64,000 bases of DNA from contig JAEUUV010000160.1 in NCBI GenBank assembly GCA_016787285.1, positions 1-64,000 on the forward strand. The letters run 5' to 3'. Each line of letters begins with the position of its first letter. The stretch's first letter is position 1. Origin of the DNA: Saprospiraceae bacterium (GTDB lineage: Bacteria > Bacteroidota > Bacteroidia > Chitinophagales > Saprospiraceae). The notes beneath the pieces were generated by a model that was not told the origin of the DNA, made no database searches, and saw nothing but the letters and a program-made list of their open reading frames with translations. This document shows positions 1-8,730 of the stretch, piece by piece. Both the position numbers and the translations under genes were made by a program.

Positions 1-1
1 G

Positions 2-751
2 TCGAGCGACTACGGCAAGATCCGCCGCATGTTCCGCGTGGGCAACGAGGGCGAGAACCTCGCCATCCTCGAACAGATCGTGCGCGACGGCGCGGTGCAG
101 GCCGCCATCACCGCCCAGTTCAGTTTCGAGAAACGCTGGACCCGCGACGATTTTATCAGCCTGCTTTTTTACATGGGCTTGCTGACGATCAAGGATGCCG
201 AATTCGGCCAGTTGGCCTTTCAGGTGCCCAACCACGTCATCACCGAACTGTACTACCGTTATTTTCAGGAAATCCTTTCTGAGCAGGCCAACCTGCGCCT
301 CGACGATATGCGCCTGACCGACCGGCTGATCGCCTTGGCCAAAGACGACGATATCGGCCCCATCGCCGAGGCGTTGCAAACGGTGCTGGAGCGCCTGTCG
401 AACCGCGACGCGCGCGGCTTCGACGAGAAGTACGTGAAGGCCACCCTGATGGCCCTGCTGGTGCCCGCCGGGGTGTACGGCACGTTCAGCGAGTACCCCG
501 TGGGGCAGGGCTACGCCGACATCGTGCTGTGGCGGCGTCCGCCGATCCTGGAACCCAAACACCAGCACCTGCTGGAGGTCAAGCACCTGAAAAAGCGGGA
601 CGCCGCGCAATTGGCCGAGACCGCCGAAGAGGGCCGGGCGCAACTTCGCCGCTACTTGGCCCACCCCGACATCGCCCGCCGGGGCGACGTGCTGGGCTGG
701 CTGCTCGTGGTGGTGGGGTACGAGGTGGCGGTGGCGGAGCGGGTGGGCTGA
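2..751 (+). CDS. AAA-ATPase-like / PD-(D/E)XK nuclease family protein, C-terminal part (partial)
   Basis: The frame is open to the left edge, so only about the last 249 codons are seen and the real start lies outside the window. The visible part resembles the helical linker and C-terminal domain of the AAA-ATPase-like plus DUF1703 (PDDEXK_9) proteins that are multicopy in Bacteroidota. The nuclease-like core lies around bases 475-590: a segment ending YADIVL supplies an acidic residue, and LLEVKHLKK supplies the E-x-K. Upstream, VPNHVITELYYRYF is typical of the linker. The N-terminal ATPase domain cannot be seen. The biological role of the family is not established. The gene ends 74 bp before moaA on the same strand and looks functionally unrelated to it. 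Confidence 0.7.
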   Translation, partial: SSDYGKIRRMFRVGNEGENLAILEQIVRDGAVQAAITAQFSFEKRWTRDDFISLLFYMGLLTIKDAEFGQLAFQVPNHVITELYYRYFQEILSEQANLRLDDMRLTDRLIALAKDDDIGPIAEALQTVLERLSNRDARGFDEKYVKATLMALLVPAGVYGTFSEYPVGQGYADIVLWRRPPILEPKHQHLLEVKHLKKRDAAQLAETAEEGRAQLRRYLAHPDIARRGDVLGWLLVVVGYEVAVAERVG

Positions 752-825
752 CGGCGTTTTCAAGGCGATAGCCGGGTATTCAAAAATACCCCCTTACTTT
801 GCCCCCATTCACCGGTTCGCCACCC

Positions 826-1806
826 ATGCTGCAAGATCAATTCGGACGCATACACGATTACCTGCGCATTTCCCTGACGGATGCCTGCAACATGCGTTGC
901 ACCTACTGCATGCCGGAGGAAAAAACGCCCTGCATGCCCTCGTCCCGACTCATGTCGGTGAATGAAATTGAAACGCTCACGCGGATTTTTGTGCAAAACG
1001 GCGTGCGGAAAATCCGGCTGACCGGCGGCGAGCCGCTCGTGCGCAAGGAGGCCCGGGAAATCATCGAACGGCTGGCCCGCTTCCCCGTCGAACTGACGCT
1101 GACCACCAACGGCGTGCTGGCCGACGAATTTCTCGACACTTTTTTAAAAGTCGGTATCCGCTCGCTGAATGTAAGTATGGACTCGCTGCGTCCGAGCGCG
1201 TTTTTCAGCATCACCAAACGAGACTACGGCGAGCGGGTACGCCGTAACATCCTGCTCCTGCTGGACGCCGGTTTTCATGTAAAAATCAATGCCGTGGTCA
1301 TGCGCGGCGTGAACGACCACGAGGTGCCCGATTTCATCGAACTCACCCGCCACCTGCCGCTGCACGTGCGGTTCATTGAGTTCATGCCCTTCGACGGCAA
1401 CCACTGGGAACACCCAAAAGTGGTGCCTGCAGCCGAACTGCTGGAGCGCATTGCCCGGGATTTTTCCTTTGTGAAACTCCAGGACGGTGTACACGACACG
1501 GCAAAAAAATTCACCGTCCTGAACCACGCCGGCACGTTTGCGCTCATCAGCACCATGAGCGCGCACTTCTGCTCGGGCTGCAACCGGCTCCGGCTGACCG
1601 CCGACGGGAAAATGAAAAATTGCCTGTTTTCAAAAAATGAAACCGACCTGCTGTCGCCCCTGCGAAACGGGCTGGACGTGGAGCCGCTGATCCGGGATTG
1701 CCTGAACCAGAAAGCGCGCGAACTGGGCGGCCAGTTGCAGCCCGATTATCATAAAATTGACGCTGAAACCTTGAAAAACCGCAGCATGATCGCCATTGGC
1801 GGGTGA
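826..1806 (+). CDS. moaA: GTP 3',8-cyclase MoaA
   Basis: Radical SAM enzyme for the first step of molybdenum cofactor synthesis: it rearranges GTP to 3',8-cyclo-GTP. The ATG at 826 gives 326 residues, near the usual family length; an upstream TTG at 799 would add nine unconserved residues. The N-terminal cluster motif is C21-x3-C25-x2-C28 (TDACNMRCTYCMPE). The C-terminal cluster cysteines are in HFCSGCNRLRLT and MKNCLF. The protein ends in the conserved Gly-Gly that is inserted into the active site in characterised MoaA. A TACTTTG word 25 bp upstream is a plausible but imperfect -7 element. It heads a tight run moaA-moeA-permease-moaD with 3-12 bp gaps, so co-transcription is likely. moaC, moaE and mog are not in the window. 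Confidence 0.97.
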   Translation: MLQDQFGRIHDYLRISLTDACNMRCTYCMPEEKTPCMPSSRLMSVNEIETLTRIFVQNGVRKIRLTGGEPLVRKEAREIIERLARFPVELTLTTNGVLADEFLDTFLKVGIRSLNVSMDSLRPSAFFSITKRDYGERVRRNILLLLDAGFHVKINAVVMRGVNDHEVPDFIELTRHLPLHVRFIEFMPFDGNHWEHPKVVPAAELLERIARDFSFVKLQDGVHDTAKKFTVLNHAGTFALISTMSAHFCSGCNRLRLTADGKMKNCLFSKNETDLLSPLRNGLDVEPLIRDCLNQKARELGGQLQPDYHKIDAETLKNRSMIAIGG

Positions 1807-1818
1807 AGAACTGAACAA

Positions 1819-3006
1819 ATGATTTCCGTAACCGAAGCAAAAAAACGTATTGCCGAACACGTGGCCCTGCTGCCTCCGGTCGAGATTTCGCTCGCCGAAG
1901 CCGGAGGCATGGTGCTGGCCAAAGACATCTGTTCGGAAGTGGACATGCCGCCCTTTCACCAGTCGGCTATGGATGGCTATGCCGTCCGGTTCGACGATCT
2001 GGCCGGCGGCCTGCCGTTGCGGGTAGTCGGCGCCATTCCTGCCGGCACTTATCCTGACAGGATGCTGAACCCCGGCGAAGCCATGCGGATTTTTACCGGC
2101 GCCCCTGTGCCGGAAGGCGCCGACACGGTGGTGATGCAGGAACTCGTAACGACCGACGGCGACCAAATCAGAGTGGAAGACCGGCTGCTGCAACGCGGCG
2201 GCAATGTGCGCCCCCGTGCTTCGCAAACCCGCAAAGGCGACGTAGCCATGCCGGCGGGCGAACGACTTTCGCCCGGCGCCGTCGGTTTTCTGGCCGGACT
2301 GGGGGTGGAAAAGGTGCATGTGTATGCCCGACCACGTATCGCCCTGCTCATTACCGGCAACGAACTGGCGCCACCGGGCAGTCCCCTGCAACCGGGTCAG
2401 GTGTACGAGAGCAATTCCTTCACCCTCGCCGCCGCCCTGCGGGAACTGCGCATCGAACCAGTGCTGGTTTTTCGCAGCGAAGACGAGGAGCACCGGATTG
2501 CAGAATGCGTAAAAACCGCACTCGAATCCTGCAATATGTTGCTCGTCACCGGCGGCATTTCCGTAGGCGACCACGATCTGGTGAAAAAAGTCCTGGATGC
2601 CTGCGGCGTGGAAACGATGTTTTACAAAGTGAAACAACGTCCCGGCAAGCCGCTTTTTTTCGGAAAAAAAGACCGGGTGCTCGTATTCGGGCTACCGGGA
2701 AATCCGGCTTCGGTGCTGACCTGTTTTTACCAGTACGTGGCGCCGGCAATTCGGCAAATGACCGGTGGCGCCACGCCTGCCCTGCGCGCACAAACCCGGA
2801 CGCTGGCCAAGGATTTTACCAAAAAAGAGGGGCTGACGTTTTTCCTGAAAGGCAAACTCGACGGCGATTTGGTGCTCCCCCTGAACGCGCAGGAATCATA
2901 TCGCATGAATTCGTTTGCCGAGGCGGATTGCCTGATCGTACTGGACGAACACCGCACCGAGTACCGGGCCGGAGAGCCGGTGGAGGCGCATATCCTGCCC
3001 GTCTGA
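1819..3006 (+). CDS. moeA: Molybdopterin molybdenumtransferase MoeA
   Basis: Inserts molybdate into adenylylated molybdopterin, the last step of Mo-cofactor assembly. Length is 395 residues, as usual for MoeA. Motifs seen include the N-terminal SAMDGYA segment, the molybdopterin-binding TGGISVGDHD stretch in domain III, and PGKPLFFG followed by GLPGNPAS. The C-terminal beta domain (to GEPVEAHIL) is present, so the gene looks intact. It starts 12 bp after moaA and is followed after 11 bp by a TauE/SafE-family permease, so the four genes probably form one transcript. Confidence 0.96.
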   Translation: MISVTEAKKRIAEHVALLPPVEISLAEAGGMVLAKDICSEVDMPPFHQSAMDGYAVRFDDLAGGLPLRVVGAIPAGTYPDRMLNPGEAMRIFTGAPVPEGADTVVMQELVTTDGDQIRVEDRLLQRGGNVRPRASQTRKGDVAMPAGERLSPGAVGFLAGLGVEKVHVYARPRIALLITGNELAPPGSPLQPGQVYESNSFTLAAALRELRIEPVLVFRSEDEEHRIAECVKTALESCNMLLVTGGISVGDHDLVKKVLDACGVETMFYKVKQRPGKPLFFGKKDRVLVFGLPGNPASVLTCFYQYVAPAIRQMTGGATPALRAQTRTLAKDFTKKEGLTFFLKGKLDGDLVLPLNAQESYRMNSFAEADCLIVLDEHRTEYRAGEPVEAHILPV

Positions 3007-3017
3007 TCTGAAAGATT

Positions 3018-3752
3018 ATGGATTTTGATCCCGGATTTTTGTTTCTGCTCCTGCTGGTAGCCTTTTTGTACGCTTCGGTAGGGCACGGCGGCGCCAGTGG
3101 TTATTTGGCGCTCATGGCGCTGTACGGTTTCGCCCCGGAAATGATGAAGCCGACCGCCTTGTTGCTGAATATTTTCGTTGCCTCCTCGGCCTTTATTTCC
3201 TACTACCGGGGTGGATACTTTTCGTGGAAACTGTTTTGGCCGTTTGCATTGGCGGCAGTGCCTGCGGCGTATTTCGGCGGCATGCTGAGCACGTCTGTGG
3301 TGTTGTACAAACAATTGCTTGGCGCATTTCTGTTGGTGGCCGCACTCCGTTTTGTGCTGCCTTTCGAACGGTTTTCCATTGCTAAAAGGCCCGTGAATCC
3401 ATATGCTGCTCTGCTGATCGGCGCGGGTATCGGACTGTTTTCGGGCATGATCGGGATCGGAGGCGGCATTATCCTTTCGCCCCTGCTGATTTTGTTGGGC
3501 TGGGCGGATATGAAACAGGCCGCTGCCGTGAGCGCGTTGTTTATTTTGGTCAACTCGGTTTCGGGTCTGTTGGGTCAACTGCAAACCGGCATCAATTTCA
3601 GTCCTGATATGCTGCTTTATGTCGGTGTGGCGTTTCTCGGCGGATTGGGCGGCGCGTATTCCGGTGCGTTCAAATTCAATCAAACTACCCTGAAAATCTG
3701 CCTCGTCCTTGTGTTGTTTATTGCTTCCATAAAACTTCTTCTTACTGCCTGA
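3018..3752 (+). CDS. TauE/SafE-family membrane transporter
   Basis: A 244-residue polytopic inner-membrane protein with about seven to eight hydrophobic segments. The two-fold glycine-rich signature of the TauE/SafE (TSUP) family is visible: ASVGHGGASGYLAL in the first half and GMIGIGGGIILSPLLILLG in the second. Family members are proposed to export sulfite, sulfoacetate or other organosulfur anions. Its place between moeA and moaD suggests a link to molybdopterin sulfur chemistry or to a sulfite-handling molybdoenzyme, but that is inference and the substrate cannot be read from sequence. It starts 11 bp after moeA and ends 3 bp before moaD. Confidence 0.88.
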   Translation: MDFDPGFLFLLLLVAFLYASVGHGGASGYLALMALYGFAPEMMKPTALLLNIFVASSAFISYYRGGYFSWKLFWPFALAAVPAAYFGGMLSTSVVLYKQLLGAFLLVAALRFVLPFERFSIAKRPVNPYAALLIGAGIGLFSGMIGIGGGIILSPLLILLGWADMKQAAAVSALFILVNSVSGLLGQLQTGINFSPDMLLYVGVAFLGGLGGAYSGAFKFNQTTLKICLVLVLFIASIKLLLTA

Positions 3753-3755
3753 AAC

Positions 3756-3989
3756 ATGAAAATCAACATACTTGCCTTCGGGAAAATCGCCGAAATCCTG
3801 CCGCAACAGGAATGGGAACTGGCCGGAACGGAAACCGCCGGCGCCCTGCGCATACGGTTGGAAACGGAATACCCGGCCCTGAAAAACCTGCGCTATCGCC
3901 TCGCGGTGGACAAACAACTTGCCAGCGACGACACTCGGCTCCACGACAACTCGGTGGTGGCACTGCTGCCGCCGTTTTCGGGAGGGTAG
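3756..3989 (+). CDS. moaD: Molybdopterin synthase sulfur carrier subunit MoaD
   Basis: A 77-residue ubiquitin-fold protein. It opens with the beta-strand MKINILAFGKIAEIL and ends in PPFSGG, the C-terminal Gly-Gly that is thiocarboxylated and delivers sulfur to cyclic pyranopterin monophosphate inside the MoaD-MoaE complex. Length and ending match MoaD rather than ThiS because of the gene context (moaA, moeA). The partner moaE is not in the window. It starts 3 bp after the permease and closes the cluster. Confidence 0.93.
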   Translation: MKINILAFGKIAEILPQQEWELAGTETAGALRIRLETEYPALKNLRYRLAVDKQLASDDTRLHDNSVVALLPPFSGG

Positions 3990-4015
3990 GGCGCCACGGG
4001 TTGGTGCAGGTTGCC

Positions 4016-4023
4016 TACTTTTG
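4016..4023 (+). promoter_or_regulatory. Bacteroidota -7 promoter element (TACTTTTG)
   Basis: An exact match to TAnnTTTG lies only six bases before the ATG at 4030. With the usual distance from -7 element to transcription start, the mRNA would begin at or within a few bases of the start codon, so it would be leaderless or nearly so. Confidence 0.65.
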
Positions 4024-4029
4024 TCCGGT

Positions 4030-4866
4030 ATGAAAAAAAATCTTCTGCTCCTGCTGTTTTCGGTTTGCGCCTGCGGGTACCTGTATAGCCAGCCCGTTTC
4101 TTTCCTGACCTACAACATCCGCTACGACAACCCCGCCGACAGCGGCGACGCCTGGCCTAAACGCCGCGAATTCCTTGCCGGCCAACTGCGTTTTCATGCG
4201 CCCGATGTATTTGGTATTCAGGAAGGCCTGAGACACCAGGTGGTCTACCTGCTGGATCAACTGCCCGCCTACAATATTGTGGGAGTGGGCCGCGACGACG
4301 GACACGAGGCCGGGGAGTATTCCGCCTTGTTTTTCAAAAGAGACCGGTTCCGGCTGCTGGAGTCGGGCACGTTCTGGTTGTCGGAACGCCCCGATACCGT
4401 GTCAAAAGGCTGGGATGCCGCTCTGCCCCGGATATGCACCTGGGCCTTGCTGGCTGAAAAGCGCGGCAAGCGCAAGTTTTTGGTGTACAACACCCATTTC
4501 GACCATATCGGCAAAGAGGCGCGCAAGTCGTCGGCAGCCCTGATCCTGCGCAAAATTCTGGAGAAAAACACCAAAAACTACCCCGTTGTCGTGATGGGCG
4601 ACCTGAACTCCGGCCCGAACAGCGAGCCGGTCTGGATGTTTTCCCAAAACCTGCACGATGCATACGCCCATACCGCCGAGCCGCCCTTTGGCCCGCCGGG
4701 CACGTTCAACGGCTTCAAATTCCACGATCCGGTAGAACTCAGGATTGACTACATCTTCGTGTCGCCCAACCTGAAGGTGCAGAAATACGCCGTCCTCAGC
4801 GACTCCAAAAACTGCCACTATCCCTCCGATCATCTGCCGGTATTGACAGTTTTGAGTTTTGAGTGA
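4030..4866 (+). CDS. Secreted endonuclease/exonuclease/phosphatase-family protein
   Basis: A 278-residue protein with an N-terminal signal peptide (MKKNLLLLLFSVCACGYLYSQ; the Cys could instead be a lipobox-like position). Motifs of the metal-dependent EEP (DNase I/inositol phosphatase) fold are in order: LTYNIRYDN, FGIQEGL with the metal-binding Glu, YNTHFDHIG, MGDLNSGPNSEP, and the terminal SDHLPV containing the catalytic Asp-His. The family includes nucleases, sphingomyelinases and phosphatases, and the substrate is not predictable here. The ATG at 4030 is chosen because it begins the signal peptide and follows a promoter element. The last codons (VLSFE-stop) are encoded by TTTTGAG repeat DNA. 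Confidence 0.88.
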   Translation: MKKNLLLLLFSVCACGYLYSQPVSFLTYNIRYDNPADSGDAWPKRREFLAGQLRFHAPDVFGIQEGLRHQVVYLLDQLPAYNIVGVGRDDGHEAGEYSALFFKRDRFRLLESGTFWLSERPDTVSKGWDAALPRICTWALLAEKRGKRKFLVYNTHFDHIGKEARKSSAALILRKILEKNTKNYPVVVMGDLNSGPNSEPVWMFSQNLHDAYAHTAEPPFGPPGTFNGFKFHDPVELRIDYIFVSPNLKVQKYAVLSDSKNCHYPSDHLPVLTVLSFE

Positions 4867-4905
4867 TGAGTTTTGAGTCCCACAGGGCACTCATCACTCA
4901 TCGCT
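4852..4905. repeat. Heptamer TTTTGAG repeats and GATGAGT inverted repeat between convergent genes
   Basis: Two to three TTTTGAG units begin inside the last codons of the upstream gene and supply its TGA stop. GAGTGATGAGT at 4859-4872 is complementary to ACTCATCACTC at 4889-4900. Both flanking genes end here, and in each sense strand the GAGTGATGAG form follows the stop, so one hairpin could serve both transcripts. Confidence 0.7.
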
Positions 4906-4912
4906 ATAAAAA

Positions 4913-5836
4913 TTACATGAGTCGGAAACTGGAGGCGCCGAGCAGGCCGCTGTCGCAGTATACGGCGGCGATGTAGTTTCCGGCTTTAAGTTTTTCCTCG
5001 AGTTTGTAGTTGAACGTCATGCGCTGGGTCTCGACGAGGTTTACCGTACGGGTTTGCTGGGCGATGATCGGGATGTCGCCGGTAGGCGCCGAAATGGTCA
5101 CCTTGGTGGGGTTGGCGGCAGCAATGGGCTTGCTGTTGGCATCGGTGATGACGAGGTAAAGTTTTTGCGGACCGCGGTATTGTTCGGGTACATCGGCCAG
5201 GTCGAAACTGACGGTCAGGTTGCGCACGCGGCGTGCCTTGGCGGTCAGTTTGTCCGTTTTGCGTTCCATTTCTACGCGGAAGGAAGTAGCCTTGAACCGG
5301 GCGGACTGGGTCTTTTTGACCTGCTCGGCCAATTTGCTGTCGAGGTCGCCGATTTTGGCCGAGAGTTGGACGGTGCTGTCGCGCAGGCCGGCATTTTCGG
5401 CTTTGAGGGCGGCTATTTCGGCTTTGAGTTGTTCGTTTTCGGCACGCAATACGGCGAGGATGGCCTCGTACTCCGCCTTTGCTTTTTGCAGGCTTGCCAC
5501 CTGCCCTTGCAGTTGGGACAACTCTTTGGTGTTCTGGTTTTTCAACTGCTTGATGACGATTTCCTTCTGCTCAATCACCGACGCGGAGGCGCTTACTTTC
5601 CCTTCCAGTTCCTCGTTTTCGGATTGCACGCTCAGGAGTTCGCGTTGCAGGCTGTCGAGGCTGCTTTCCAGATTGGTTTTTTCCAAGGTCAGGGTTTCAA
5701 TCAGCGCTGCCTGGCGGGCTTTTTCGGCATTGGATGACTTGACGTACCAAATCATAGCGCCGAGGGCGACCACCAGAAGAATGCCGGCGATGATGGCAAT
5801 TGCAGTTTTTTGTGTAGACCGTGTTTCGTTGTCCAT
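4913..5836 (-). CDS. Membrane-anchored coiled-coil protein, unknown function (paralog of the gene at 20904)
   Basis: The 307-residue protein starts at the ATG at 5836 (MDNETRS); an open frame upstream to 5968 is not protein-like. One transmembrane helix (about residues 13-33, AIAIIAGILLVVALGAMIWYV) is followed by roughly 150 residues of heptad-rich coiled coil. A C-terminal beta-rich domain of about 120 residues follows, beginning near FKATSFRVEMERK and ending LGASSFRLM. The same order and a similar ending (VGSGSFNLK) occur in the protein at 20904-21929, so the two are probably paralogs. The topology suggests a periplasmic rod anchored in the inner membrane. I do not recognise a named family and make no functional call. 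Confidence 0.75.
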   Translation of the reverse strand: MDNETRSTQKTAIAIIAGILLVVALGAMIWYVKSSNAEKARQAALIETLTLEKTNLESSLDSLQRELLSVQSENEELEGKVSASASVIEQKEIVIKQLKNQNTKELSQLQGQVASLQKAKAEYEAILAVLRAENEQLKAEIAALKAENAGLRDSTVQLSAKIGDLDSKLAEQVKKTQSARFKATSFRVEMERKTDKLTAKARRVRNLTVSFDLADVPEQYRGPQKLYLVITDANSKPIAAANPTKVTISAPTGDIPIIAQQTRTVNLVETQRMTFNYKLEEKLKAGNYIAAVYCDSGLLGASSFRLM

Positions 5837-5972
5837 GTCAGATACGTAGTTGAAAATTGTTTGAATGATTGGATTGACAGCGCCAAAAACGGCATTTTTC
5901 GCCGATGCGTGTGCATGAGTGGGAAAAAAGGTGCGTAGTGGTTTCCAAAAACCTGATCGAAGTATCAATGGC

Positions 5973-7112
5973 TCAATGAATCACGACAAATTGCCGAAAC
6001 AACGTACTGATTTCACTGTGGAGCAAAGCAGTATAGATTCCTGCCGGAAAAGACTCTGTAGGTATTTCCCAAGCGGTTTTTCCTGAATTTAATTGGCGGC
6101 TCTGCTTCAAAACTGGCTTGCCTGTTGCATCCAGAATTGAGAGTTCAGCAGGGGTGGACTGTCTTGATTCAATTTGTAGCATGAGCGGCTTCCCACTACG
6201 AACTGGATTTGGGAGTATACTAAAAGCCTGCGCGGCGCCCGGTGTAATTTGATCTGTTTGGGAAAATGGATTACACCAAGAAATATTGAGTTCATAAAAA
6301 CGACTGCAACTCTTTGCGTCGCTAATCTCCAGCAGATAGGTGCCTGGCTGTGGTACCGTGAACTCAATGTACTCGCCGGGCTTGCGTTCCGCAGGCGGCG
6401 TATGAATAATTGCCTGAACCGAGGAGTCGGAATCCAAGACCATGCGAATGGTGTACACCCCCTGTTTGTCCCACTCGGGATACCCTCCTCGCACGCGAAA
6501 CCCACCCATGCAGCCGTCAATTGACAAGTTACGCATCTCGACCGATTTCAGATACACCACAGAAAATGACTCAATTATTCCCACATCCACACAGCCTGGT
6601 TCCAGAAGACCTGCAGGGTAATCCGTTACGGTGATCGGTGCAAACGTTAGCATAGCGTAATTCCCTTGCCCGAAAATGGGGCTATTCACAAAATTGCCGT
6701 TGTTGATTAGGCAAAAGTTGCCGTCCTGAGTTATCGGGAGCATCCAAAAACCGGTGCCGGCTGCACCTGGCCAGAGGCAGGAGTCGCTCAAAACAGCCAT
6801 GTCGTTTCCATCTTTTGTGGGAGGGCAACGATAAAGTGCAAAACCGATTCCGGGCGGGGTGACGGGATCGGGATCCATGAATATGGCGTCGCCATTGTGG
6901 TGAAGGCACATCGTGTCGCCGGAACAGAGGAAAATGGTATCTGGAACATTGTCGTTGCTTTGCCCCTGAATTGGGCCAAAACTAAACGTACCGACCCAAC
7001 AAGCGCCTTCCGGCAAGGCAAGGTCATGAGGTTTGCTAACAGGAGCCGGGTTTTGGGCATGAAGAAAAGCGGTGACAAGGCAAAAGATTGCCGGGATTAG
7101 AAGATGGCGCAT
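5973..7112 (-). CDS. Secreted protein with T9SS type A sorting domain
   Basis: A 379-residue protein with a clean signal peptide (MRHLLIPAIFCLVTAFLHAQ) that fixes the start at 7112. The last about 80 residues, from FSILPNPVRSGKPLML to FRQFVVIH, are a Por-secretion type A C-terminal domain: NPV near its start, a central SILDATGKPVL strand, and PAGIYTALL near the end. The protein should therefore cross the outer membrane by T9SS and be released or attached to surface lipopolysaccharide. The middle is cysteine-containing and beta-rich (for example GEYIEFTVPQPGTYLLEI) but belongs to no family I recognise. It lies downstream of the flippase and metalloprotease genes on the same strand. Confidence 0.82.
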   Translation of the reverse strand: MRHLLIPAIFCLVTAFLHAQNPAPVSKPHDLALPEGACWVGTFSFGPIQGQSNDNVPDTIFLCSGDTMCLHHNGDAIFMDPDPVTPPGIGFALYRCPPTKDGNDMAVLSDSCLWPGAAGTGFWMLPITQDGNFCLINNGNFVNSPIFGQGNYAMLTFAPITVTDYPAGLLEPGCVDVGIIESFSVVYLKSVEMRNLSIDGCMGGFRVRGGYPEWDKQGVYTIRMVLDSDSSVQAIIHTPPAERKPGEYIEFTVPQPGTYLLEISDAKSCSRFYELNISWCNPFSQTDQITPGAAQAFSILPNPVRSGKPLMLQIESRQSTPAELSILDATGKPVLKQSRQLNSGKTAWEIPTESFPAGIYTALLHSEISTLFRQFVVIH

Positions 7113-7233
7113 GACGTTCGGTTTACGGATGAAAAAATCGGATGGAGCACCGGACGCAACAAACACCATGCCCCAGGGTTTTTTATTCAAAACAAACAAC
7201 CCATTTGACGGCAGAATTGCCAAATTCGACGTG

Positions 7234-8724
7234 TCACCGAAGTCCCTTCAACCGCTTTTTCAAATCCCCCCACAACTCCACAATATCCTCCGACACCCGG
7301 AAACGAATCACCAGCAGGGCAAACAGCAGGGCAAACAACCCGGAACGCAGCGCGATGTTGACGAGTGCATACTCCGTGGACGGCAAAAACCAAACCGCTG
7401 CCATGGCGGCAACCGCCAGCACGCCGGCCAAAATCATACTCCGGGTGAACGGCTGCATCCGGAATTTGGTCCACACCAGAACCAGCCCGAACAGGTTGTA
7501 GCACGTGATCGAAAGCAAAGTGGCCACGGCGGCGCCCGGCAGCCCGAGTATGGGTATGAGCCAGATGTTGAATCCGACATTCGCAAGGGCAAGCAGGCAA
7601 AAGGCCACCAACGAGTAGCGGTAATATTTCGAGTAGTATACCAAGGGGCTGTTCAGGCTCACGGCCATTTCGATCAGTTTGCCGATACACAAAAACAGCA
7701 GCACGAATTTCCCCTGCGATACATCCACTTTATTCGGCATGAGTTGGTACAGGTCATCCACAGACACCCAGATACAACCGAAAAGTAGCAAACCTGCAAT
7801 GAGTAAATTGTTGGACACTTTGTGGTACAGGCTGCGCAGTTCCGACCAGTTTTCCTCGGCTAAGTACTTGGTCATAAACGGCACACTGGCTGCGTGCAGG
7901 CCTTTGATCGGGATGTCAATGGCCACGGCGATGTTGAGCGCGATGGCGTAAAAACCGGTGCGCTTCATGTCGGTCAGCGTTCCCACAAGGAACGTATCGG
8001 CCCGAACGGCAAGGAGTATGGCTACGCCGGACACCATGACGAAGCCGGCGTATCCGGCTATGTCGCGGCGTAATTTTGGCGTTAAAAAATCAAAATTTGG
8101 CCGGGCAAAACGCTCACCCATGGCATACAGGTACACGACCAGCGCTATGGTGACGAGTGAAAAGTGCAGAACCAGCAGATGCAGGACGGTCGGCAAATCG
8201 AGCCAACCCAACCAGAGGGCTACAAGCAAAGAGGGCAAGGCCAGTTTCAGGGAAAAATCGAAGAGCAACGAGGGCACTACGATCCGTTTGAGGTTGGCGG
8301 CATATTGCACAAAAACCGTGGCCAGCGTGTACAGCAACGTCAGGGGGAAAGCCACCCAAAGGTACTCCTGGTGCGTCAGGGAATCTTCGGCAACGAGGGG
8401 TTTTATCGTTTCCCAAAAAAACAACGCGATGCCGGCGCACACCGTCCAGCCGAACAAACTGAGGCCAAGCAGTACGGTTAAAAAACCGTGGTGCCCACTC
8501 GGCTTGTCTTCAAAATAGGGAAAAAACCGCAGGGCAATCGCGCTGCTGGCAAATGAAAACAGCGGAAACCCGATCATACCGATGCTCAACAGGTACTGCA
8601 CCAGCCCGTAGGCTTCTACCACTTCCTCGCGGTTGTACACAAACAGCGTACTGGCCACGCCAACGGCCAGCCCCACGAAGTTGACGATCGAATGTTTGAT
8701 TCCCTGTCGCTGAATGACGCCCAT
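7234..8724 (-). CDS. Polysaccharide flippase of the MOP superfamily (Wzx-like)
   Basis: A 496-residue integral membrane protein with about 12-14 hydrophobic helices and no large soluble domain, the size and layout of Wzx/MurJ-like flippases. The start MGVIQRQGIKHSIVNFVGLAVG and the internal GFYAIALNIAVAIDIPIKGL segment, where charged positions line the predicted helices, are typical of oligosaccharide flippases in Bacteroidota. It probably moves an undecaprenyl-linked glycan across the inner membrane; which glycan is unknown because no glycosyltransferases are nearby. It begins 6 bp after the stop of the upstream metalloprotease gene, so the two are probably co-transcribed. Confidence 0.85.
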   Translation of the reverse strand: MGVIQRQGIKHSIVNFVGLAVGVASTLFVYNREEVVEAYGLVQYLLSIGMIGFPLFSFASSAIALRFFPYFEDKPSGHHGFLTVLLGLSLFGWTVCAGIALFFWETIKPLVAEDSLTHQEYLWVAFPLTLLYTLATVFVQYAANLKRIVVPSLLFDFSLKLALPSLLVALWLGWLDLPTVLHLLVLHFSLVTIALVVYLYAMGERFARPNFDFLTPKLRRDIAGYAGFVMVSGVAILLAVRADTFLVGTLTDMKRTGFYAIALNIAVAIDIPIKGLHAASVPFMTKYLAEENWSELRSLYHKVSNNLLIAGLLLFGCIWVSVDDLYQLMPNKVDVSQGKFVLLFLCIGKLIEMAVSLNSPLVYYSKYYRYSLVAFCLLALANVGFNIWLIPILGLPGAAVATLLSITCYNLFGLVLVWTKFRMQPFTRSMILAGVLAVAAMAAVWFLPSTEYALVNIALRSGLFALLFALLVIRFRVSEDIVELWGDLKKRLKGLR

Positions 8725-8730
8725 GTCCGA

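Noticed and set aside
2727..3944. A 405-codon minus-strand open frame over moeA, the permease and moaD
   Set aside because: It spans three well-supported genes on the other strand and has no recognisable motif.
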